Below, in pieces: positions 57,019 through 64,000 of a stretch of DNA of 64,000 nucleotides. Position numbers and translations under genes: made by a program. The notes under the pieces were generated by a model. It was given only the letters and a program-made list of their open reading frames with translations. It ran no database searches and was not told the DNA's origin. Within the stretch, counting starts at the first letter, position 1; each line of letters begins with the position of its first letter. Source of the stretch: Vitellaria paradoxa (lineage: Eukaryota > Streptophyta > Magnoliopsida > Ericales > Sapotaceae); contig CM034241.1 in assembly GCA_019916065.1 (NCBI GenBank), positions 3,045,062-3,109,061 on the forward strand, in the 5' to 3' direction.

Positions 57019-58601
57019 GTTATTTAGAGAAATTGATATAGAGTAATGCTTAATAGCTTTCAAAATTATTTTTTCCTCTATTTTGTGAGGTTCTATTGCA
57101 GATTCATTTTAAATATTTTTATATAATTTTATCATGGGAAAAGTGACAGTACTTATTGAAATAATCAACCAAGAGATTAGCTGAAAATGATTCAATCTTA
57201 TAAATCAAGGTGTGGTGATTTGACAATTAAACAAGCAACCAATATGAAAACAAACTGCGAATTCCAGATTTAATAAGTTTTTCAATGGTTTTCATAGTAG
57301 ACATGTAGACGGAATAACAAACAATAGCTACAGTTTGCGGACGATGTTTCTCTATGGCTCTTATTTTGCAATCATCAGCGTCATATGTCACATTCAGTAT
57401 CCCTTACACATCCCCACGTTTAAAAATTAATTTCTTTAAGAATTTTTATAATCAACAATAATTTCTCTCTCTTTCTCTCTCATATTGATTATTTTAGAAC
57501 GAAGTCATGCATGTTAATAAAGTAGAATTAATCTCTTAAATGGGACAATAATTTTCTTTTTCCATATTTTATAATAAAGCAGAAAAATAATCGTTAAAAC
57601 TATTGTATATATATTGCCAGGGGAAGGTACATGTCCTTTTTTATGTTGGCTAGCTATGAACAATCATATTAGAGAAGTCTCTGAAAGTATCTTTGTGGAC
57701 GAATATGAGTGATACCTTTTCCAATCAAATGAAACAAGAGGGAAAATGTTCTATTTCTTCTTTAATTAATTTCTTAGTCGTATTTACAAATTTTTAATTC
57801 TTTTTTATTGTGTTAATTAATTTGAAAAAATTATATATTATTTTTCTTTCTAGATAAAGGAAAAAAATATGAAAAGGAAAATCTGTGAAGGGTCTTTGCA
57901 GATTAATGTATTTGAGTGACTTTTATTCCAAGGGGATGAATGTATCTAATTATTCCATTTTAATTATTCTCTCTGTCAGGTCAGCCGGAGATATTCTAAT
58001 TTATTTCATTAAAAATGTTATCGGAAAAGGGTTAGTTTTGAGTGCTCTCAACCTAGGTTCACCATATTTTAAAGAAGGCGGCATTAAAATTACTGCTTTT
58101 AACTTTGACTTTTGACTTCAAACAATCTACTTAATTATAAAAATCACCCTTATGATTGTTACCTAGAATTGATTCCCATAGTTCCCATTGATATTGGAAT
58201 CCCATCACTTATATAGTAGCAAGTATGCTTTTGTTTAGGCTTTTTTATTTTTTTATTTTTGTCCAATGAAAATAATTCATAAAAAAAAATAATAAAGAAC
58301 ACTCAGTTGGGTTGTTGAGAACTATAAGCAGCAATAATATAATGTTTAGAATGTTACTTGTTCAAATATCGGAAATTGATTAATTCTGCTAATTAATCTT
58401 GATGATTCTGCAAATTAAAAACAGTAGTGGGTAATAGTCCTTGAATGAACTTATATGTGCAGCTTGTCTTGTAAAAGTAACCACAAAATGGATGTACAAA
58501 ACCGAAAGATTGTCAGCCGCAAGAAGAGCATAGCATGTCGTATGGTGTCTGATCAATTTGTATCTGGTGACCCTTGAGAATCTGAAGCCAATACAACGAG
58601 G
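57019..58601. other. Intergenic, no gene seen
   Basis: Mixed AT-rich DNA with a CT run near 57465-57480. Short frames at 57885-58115 and 58389-58625 have no recognisable content; the second is continuous with the DNA right of the Copia insertion (59897 on), so it is host flank. Confidence 0.4.
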
Positions 58602-58606
58602 GCATG

Positions 58607-59896
58607 TGTTAGAGTTGTGGCACATATTGGCTTAAGGAAACACATAGAAGGTCGAGGGTTGCGAGATTTAACCCGTAATATAGAACTGTTAATTTAGGAA
58701 TTTTATTCCAGAAAGGTTTCTGAATCCAATTCTAATTGAGTTTCTTATTCCTATATATTTGGAATATGTTGTTCGTTAGGGCTAAGTTTAAGGGTTAGAC
58801 ATCTTTAAGGTTGAGAGAAAAGGTCAAAACAAGTGACAAGGTTGTCTAGACTTTTTTAAGATTATCTCATATCTCTCTTATAATTCCTTATTCCATTGTT
58901 GGAGTTTCTTATAACTGAAAATCAGTTTTACCGTGCCGTAGATGTAGGCAAATTGTTGAACCATGAAAATCTTATGTTTTACCATTGTGTGATTTTCTTA
59001 TACTCGTGTGTGAGTTTACCATTATTTATTAAGGTATTGCCATAAGGTAATTCAGGATTTTTGCAACAACAATTGGTATCAAAGCTAGATATTCAAGATA
59101 TCTGGAGGAATCTTTTAATCTGCAAAATTTAATGTCAACAAGTTCAACAAAACGGGAAATTTTGGATTGTGGCAAAAAAGGGTGAATGATCTATTAGTGT
59201 AATAGGGAGTGGTGAAGGAATTGACAATGACAAAACCAGAAAAGATGAAAGTAGCGGATTGGCATAAACTTTAGGCAAGGTAGATGGAAGGCGACCCCAA
59301 CCTATGTTACTCAAAGTAGAGTTACCAATATTCAGTTTCCTAAGGGGTGAGTATTCGGTACGGTGGTGATTATTAGATGGAGTTACCAATGTTTAGTTTC
59401 CTAAGTGGTGAATATTCGCTAAGGTAGAGATTGTTAGAGTTATGGTTCATATTGACTTAGGGAAATACAAAGAAGGTTGGGGGTTGTCAGGTTTAGCCTA
59501 CGGTACAGAACTGCCAATTTAGGAATTCTATCCTAGGCAAGTTTCTGAATTCAGTTCTGATTTGATTTCTTATTCCTATATATTTGAGATGTGTTATACA
59601 TCAGGACTAAGTTTTAAGGTTAGGGTTCTTTAGAGTTGAGAGAAAATGTAAGAACAAGTGACAGAGTTGTTTAGAATTCTTTAAGATTCTCTTATATCTC
59701 ACTTGTAATTTCCTACTTTATTGTTAGAGTTTCTTATAATTGAAAACCAATCTTACCTTGTTATGGACGTAGACAAATTACCGAATCACGTAAATATTTT
59801 GCTCTTTCCTTTTGTGATTTTCTTGTATTCGTATGTGAGTTTGTTATTATTCATCATAGTGTTGTCACAAGATGATCCAAGGTTTCCATAAGAGCA
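58607..59896 (+). mobile_element. Copia retrotransposon deletion derivative
   Basis: Two LTRs of exactly 465 bp (58607-59071 and 59432-59896) start TGTTAGAGTT and end in CA, and the exact 5-bp duplication GCATG flanks them (58602-58606 and 59897-59901). TGGTATCAAAGC (59074-59085) is the initiator-Met-tRNA primer site, and aaggtagaga precedes the second LTR. Only 360 bp of interior remain. A Copia Gag start can be read in it (NFGLWQKRVNDLLV, LTMTKPEKMKVADWHKL) with stops. The LTRs differ at many positions, so the insertion is old. Confidence 0.92.
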
Positions 59897-59901
59897 GCAT
59901 G

Positions 59902-61555
59902 CCTGTCTGAATGTTTCATACCCTTGCGACCATCTACTACTCTCAAACCAAAAATTTTTAGCGCGGAAAATTATCATACGTGACTAAGTTTTTAGCGTGT
60001 GTTGTAATGTTATATTTTTTTAAATGATAAAATTAGGGAAGTCATTCCATGGTGTGTACAGTGATTTAGAATTATTTCTTGTTAAATGTGAAAACGTAGG
60101 TTTGAATATGAGAATTTATAGCTACTTTTCACCCCTTGGAAGACGCGGTATCCGCGTTACTAATGCCGGGTGATATCCTTTTCGGAGTTACTTTAGTCTT
60201 GACAATGATATGCTAATTCTATAATAAGCATAAAATAAGGGGCGGTCCAGTACTGGCCCGAGGTCATGTAAGTCGAATGGAAGACCCATAACATTCAAAG
60301 TTGATTAAATATATATATATATATATATATAAGGACCTGACACACCCTGTTAAACAACCGTTATTAACACCATTATTTTAATGAGTATTTCATTAAAGAC
60401 CCAGAAAGTTTGAAATACATCCACTAAAAGGGACAAAAGGTTAATGTGCACACCATGAAGTCCAAGTTAAACTTGTAACAATTAGTACGTACATTTGAGT
60501 GTAGACTACGCTCTGTTAATTAACTAATAATTGAACTTTTTAAGACTTGTAGTTGCTTCCTCATGATCAGGCAAATGGGACCTGGTTGTTCAGTTTTGTA
60601 TGCAAATTAAGTTAATACACTTGTTACCTTCAATATCAAATCATAGTTAGGGAGTAAGACCATGCCCAACGTTAGAAGTATTTATAAATATAAATATTCT
60701 GTTATATATTCTTGAGTCTTCCAAACCAGAAAAACAAAAACAATCTTGTTTGAGGGGTTTATAAATATAACTAGTGCTATACTTCTACAAGTTTCGGCCA
60801 GAATTGTTTATCAGTACGACATAATTTCATTACAGGCTAATTAATTTATAATAAATAACTTATTAAAGTAATTTTTTAAATATTTTTGCCACATTACCTC
60901 TAATATAATTTTCAAGTTAAAAATTCTGGTAGTATAACTTTTTTCTATAAATAATGATTTTTATTTTTTGTTTTTATTTTTAATGAAGTTAGCCAAAACT
61001 TGACAAGAGTCCTTTGAAATAGGGACAAACTAAGAAGAATCATTTCAACTTCTAAGCATGTAGAGGGAAAAACAAAAAAATGGCCCTGGGTAAATTTCCC
61101 AGCGAACCATGTGTCGTTGTAGTACTTTTAATACCCCCATTTGATTAATTTGCCAGACTTGTCTTCTTTGATCAGGTCTTAATGGGTAGCAAGTTTCTGT
61201 TGCAGTACTTTTTATATTGCCATGCATCTAGGGTCTATATGTGACAAAAGCTCCAGTCCAATATTGACCATATTTAATTAAATTCTACTTCTTCCATATC
61301 TAGACTTTTCAAAGACTTGTCTCATGCTTCAACCTTGCTCATAAGAGGGAAAAAAAAAATCGAACGGCATCTTGTCATGCATTTATCAAATTTGAACTTA
61401 AATTGTGAATGTTGTTGATTCGGAACCAAGCATCCAGCTGAACCATTCATGCAACTAAAATGGAAGTGATTTTAACATCCTTAATTATGAAGGGTACTAA
61501 TTTCATCCAGAAAAAAATTTCACCATTTAAGTAACTTTTATATGTATGTAATGAT
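59902..61555. other. Intergenic, no gene seen
   Basis: 60120-60300 is less AT-rich (cttggaagacgcggtatccgc; gaggtcatgtaagtcgaatg) and may be an old LTR piece without a partner. A (TA)n run lies at 60311-60331. 61020-61260 has mixed composition and a 60-codon minus frame without similarity. Confidence 0.4.
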
Positions 61556-61583
61556 GATGATGATGATATATAAACTTGGCCAT

Positions 61584-61806
61584 TGGTGATAAAACAAGAC
61601 ATTATAATTCATCATTGAAAACAAAATTTATTTAGTGATAGTATCATATTGTCACAAAATTTTCACTAAAAGTAGGAAACTAAATGTACATGGTGTGTCA
61701 ACTTTTGTGATAACTTCTTGTATGTTTAGTGAACAAACTAATTCATCACTAAAATAATGTAGAACTTAGTGATAAAATTACAAGTGATGAAGTATAATTT
61801 GTAGTA
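61584..61806. mobile_element. Possible decayed CACTA-type end
   Basis: The right boundary reads gatgaagtataatttgtagtag, the inverse of ctactacaaattatacttc, like a CACTA terminus, and words of the type (tt)agtgata / tcactaaa recur in both orientations inside, like subterminal repeats. The left end and target duplication are not clear. Confidence 0.35.
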
Positions 61807-61809
61807 GAT

Positions 61810-62311
61810 CTATCAATAATAATTTTTGGGATGGATCTGTTATGACAAACATGTAATCATGTCATTATATTATTAAAAATATCTTTAGTGATAAATTTTT
61901 ACATTGAGGTTAATTATATTAGTTAATTTTTCTAAAAATATTTATTATATTTTACTCATATCCCTAATTATGTCAAAAAAAATAAATTTAATATTTTTAT
62001 TTTATTTTACATTTTTATCCGTTTTTTCTTTTCATTTTTCCCCTAAAGGAAGGGACAAATTGTGGGGGAAAGAAAAATAAAAGGAAAAATTGAAACCAAA
62101 CTACAACACCCCACATACTCGACTTCTGCACCCCCTGACCGAGAATGGAAATCAACATTTCTCACATAGGCCCTCTTTCCTCACAGATTCTCTTGTAGCT
62201 TTCAAAAACTCTAAAATACGGACTACCCATCAACAATCCAAATTCGTTTCATTCTTCCCTTCTGAAGCTATAAAATCACATTTTCCGTAGAGTGGATAAT
62301 CGCAGTTTAAT
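61810..62311. promoter_or_regulatory. Upstream region of the SUPERMAN-like gene
   Basis: AT-rich up to 62090, then a C-rich stretch. ctataaaatc at 62268-62277 is the closest TATA-like box, about 40 bp before the start codon. If used, the leader is very short; a farther promoter is equally possible. The frame 62090-62290 has no recognisable content. Confidence 0.3.
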
Positions 62312-63115
62312 ATGTGGTCGAAGCAAAAACATAGTATGAGCCCTCATCATCTTCGAGCACCAACAAAACCTGTACATGTTGATTCATGGGAAGAACAAGC
62401 TTTCGCCGAAGACGCAGCTGGACCTCTTGGAGGGTGTATATGGCCTCCAAGATCTTATTCTTGTAGCTTCTGCAGAAGAGAATTCAGGTCAGCTCAAGCC
62501 CTAGGTGGTCACATGAATGTCCACAGGAGGGATAGGGCGCTGCTAAAGCAATCTCTAGGTCCACAGAATGAAATTCCTCAATACCCTACTCAGATTTGCT
62601 CCAAGGTTTTTAACTCCAAACCCGATTCTCTTGGTGTTGTTTTTGCATCGCCTTCCCCGGCTTCTAGGGTTTCAACTCCTCCTTCGCGAGCGAATTATGC
62701 CTTTGTCCCTCTCCTCTCTTCTCCAGTTATCAAAGAATACCGTAAGAAGACCTCCATATTTTCCCCTCCACCGTGGTCTAATTTGGTTGCTGATAACTAT
62801 AAAAAGAAGAGCTCAAAATTTCTAGGGTCAAATGTTAGGGCTAAGGAGGATTGTGTCACGACAGATTTATCTGCAAGCTTGAATTCAGTTGTTCGTCATC
62901 GAAATCACCCAACTTCATCTGGGCCTGAGGAGGAGGCGTACTCTATGATATGCAAAAAACCAAAAACTGATTCGTTGCCGTTGCAATCCTTCTTGGAAAC
63001 AAATTCAAGCGAAGGACATCATCTTCAATCCGAAATAGTAGAACTTAGTTCTAGCTCAATAGAAGAAGACTTGGATCTTGAGCTAAGACTTGGTAATCGG
63101 CCAGAGGTGAAGTAG
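62312..63115 (+). CDS. SUPERMAN-like single C2H2 zinc-finger repressor with EAR motif
   Basis: An intron-less 267-residue protein. The single plant-type zinc finger is at about residues 49-73 ([20 protein letters not shown], then MNVH), with the QALGGH helix that reads DNA in this plant family; WPPRSY before it and RRDRA after it are typical of the SUPERMAN / RABBIT EARS / ZFP10-11 group. The middle is Ser/Pro-rich and low in conservation, with basic KKP stretches (YRKKT, KKKSS, KKPKT) that may serve nuclear import. The C-terminus has DLELRLG, the EAR motif (LxLxL type) that recruits TOPLESS-type corepressors. It probably acts as a nuclear repressor in organ or trichome development; the exact orthologue is not decided. 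Usual length in the family is about 200-260 residues, so this one is slightly long. An ATG in the same frame marks the start ([11 protein letters not shown]). Confidence 0.92.
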   Translation: MWSKQKHSMSPHHLRAPTKPVHVDSWEEQAFAEDAAGPLGGCIWPPRSYSCSFCRREFRSAQALGGHMNVHRRDRALLKQSLGPQNEIPQYPTQICSKVFNSKPDSLGVVFASPSPASRVSTPPSRANYAFVPLLSSPVIKEYRKKTSIFSPPPWSNLVADNYKKKSSKFLGSNVRAKEDCVTTDLSASLNSVVRHRNHPTSSGPEEEAYSMICKKPKTDSLPLQSFLETNSSEGHHLQSEIVELSSSSIEEDLDLELRLGNRPEVK

Positions 63116-64000
63116 AACAGCGAATCTTGTGCTTATATCAACTTAACAATTTTTTTTTTGGGTAATTCTGTTGTTCGTTTTTCTCTCCTATTTTCGTTCT
63201 TCACCCTTAGATCTAAAATCTTCCGCCGTTAATAAGCTTTAAGTTTTATGACTTGCACGCCTCTTCCTCAGTAGTTGTTACTTTATAGTGTAACAAAAAC
63301 TATATGGTAGTCACAGGAAAGCTTGAAATATATATGTATATATATATATTTGTCATTTATATGTGAACATGCTGTGCCCCTGGAAATAAATCTGTTTGAG
63401 GTTATTGTTATTATCGATGTCATTAGATCTGTCAGTATTAACCAGATGGATAATTACTAAATTGAGGTTGATTACTTCTATATGCTACTTTGTCTTCTTG
63501 TCATGATCATATATTGCCAATATTTCTAATCAATGTGATTGATGATTTATCTTAATATGAAGAAGTTATGTAACTCAAAGTTTGGACTAGGGTTTGTGAT
63601 AATAATTCATTTTTTTTTTTCTTTTATGAAAGGAGGGGCACCTCTTAAAATTTTATTGATCACCTTCACTTATGGCCAGATTACATCAATGAAGGATTAC
63701 AGTGATCTTATACACAATAAAATTAACATACGATGGAAATCATTCAATAATCCTCCAAAATAACCATAATACAACTTATCCCCTTCTGAAACCCCAGCAA
63801 TAACTAGCAGAAAAATATAACAGTTCCCTTTTTTTGTCATATCCTTCCGCATCAGTGAGTCTATGCCTCAGTAGATCAATGCAAGGGAATATAATTCATG
63901 TTTCCTGAGGAAACAAAATATGGCTCTGCATCACAATGTTAAACGCTGCTGAGTGCCTATTTGGGATTTAGGATAGGAAATATCTTGTGTGTGCATGTAC
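63116..64000. other. 3' flank of the zinc-finger gene; possible LINE tail on minus strand
   Basis: No further gene is clear. On the minus strand, 63780 down to 63610 reads tgatcaataaaattttaaga followed by an A-rich run, the look of a 3' end of a LINE or processed transcript, but no coding part or duplication is found. A (TA)n run lies at 63330-63348. Confidence 0.35.

Noticed and set aside
61045..61227. 60-codon minus-strand frame
   Set aside because: No similarity recognised, no promoter or splice context; kept only as intergenic.

Overview
The window is nuclear DNA of a flowering plant, probably a eudicot or another broad-leaved lineage; the genus cannot be told from the sequence. It is very AT-rich, its genes are split by GT-AG introns, and it carries an angiosperm C2H2 repressor of the SUPERMAN type and a small cluster of tropinone-reductase-like dehydrogenases. 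Most of the remainder is transposable elements typical of plants: Tat-type Ty3 and Copia LTR elements, a TRIM, CACTA, Mutator-like elements, Tourist-like MITEs, a tRNA-derived SINE and a 5'-truncated LINE. No rRNA, functional tRNA, CRISPR or bacterial-type operon is seen.

Genes. Two five-exon short-chain dehydrogenase/reductase (SDR) genes lie on the minus strand at 4566-8088 and 27345-33425, with a third copy reduced to part of its last exon at 23552-23666. They form a dispersed tandem array, pushed apart by transposon insertions. Exons 2 and 3 are exactly 208 and 217 bp in both full copies. The first copy has His where SDR enzymes have their catalytic Tyr; the second keeps Tyr but has NNAA for NNAG and has lost its exon-4 donor at the position used by copy 1. 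A single-exon SUPERMAN-like zinc-finger repressor lies on the plus strand at 62312-63115.

Mobile DNA, left to right. 1-1212: minus-strand LTR of a Tat-type Ty3 element. 8367-8785: 5'-truncated LINE with a 15-bp target duplication. 8848-11477: plus-strand LTR related to the first, with a CACTA element nested in it. 13797-13976: SINE. 15292-18020: 2.7-kb Mutator-like element (exact 9-bp duplication) filled with nested MITEs. 21445-23341: Pack-MULE-like element (exact 11-bp duplication) holding GC-rich, gene-like sequence. 25527-26668 and 36197-37130: two members of one long-TIR Mutator-like family. 31364-31707: TRIM inside intron 2 of the second SDR gene. 42368-46298: degenerate plus-strand Tat-type element with RNase H, integrase, a tandem-repeat 3' region and an antisense extra ORF. 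46299-49869: gag-only Tat/Athila-type element with LTR and tRNA-Asp primer site. 49898-51262: inverted repeat where two related elements meet tail to tail around one LTR. 50889-57018: minus-strand degenerate Tat-type element with gag, protease, RT and RNase H. 58607-59896: Copia deletion derivative with two equal 465-bp LTRs and an exact 5-bp target duplication.

I see no convincing new multi-gene system. The most notable items are the altered catalytic residue in the first SDR gene, the shared terminal hairpin in three LTRs, the gag-only element with an acidic tail, the antisense ORF, the tail-to-tail inverted repeat, and a filled/empty MITE site preserved within one element.
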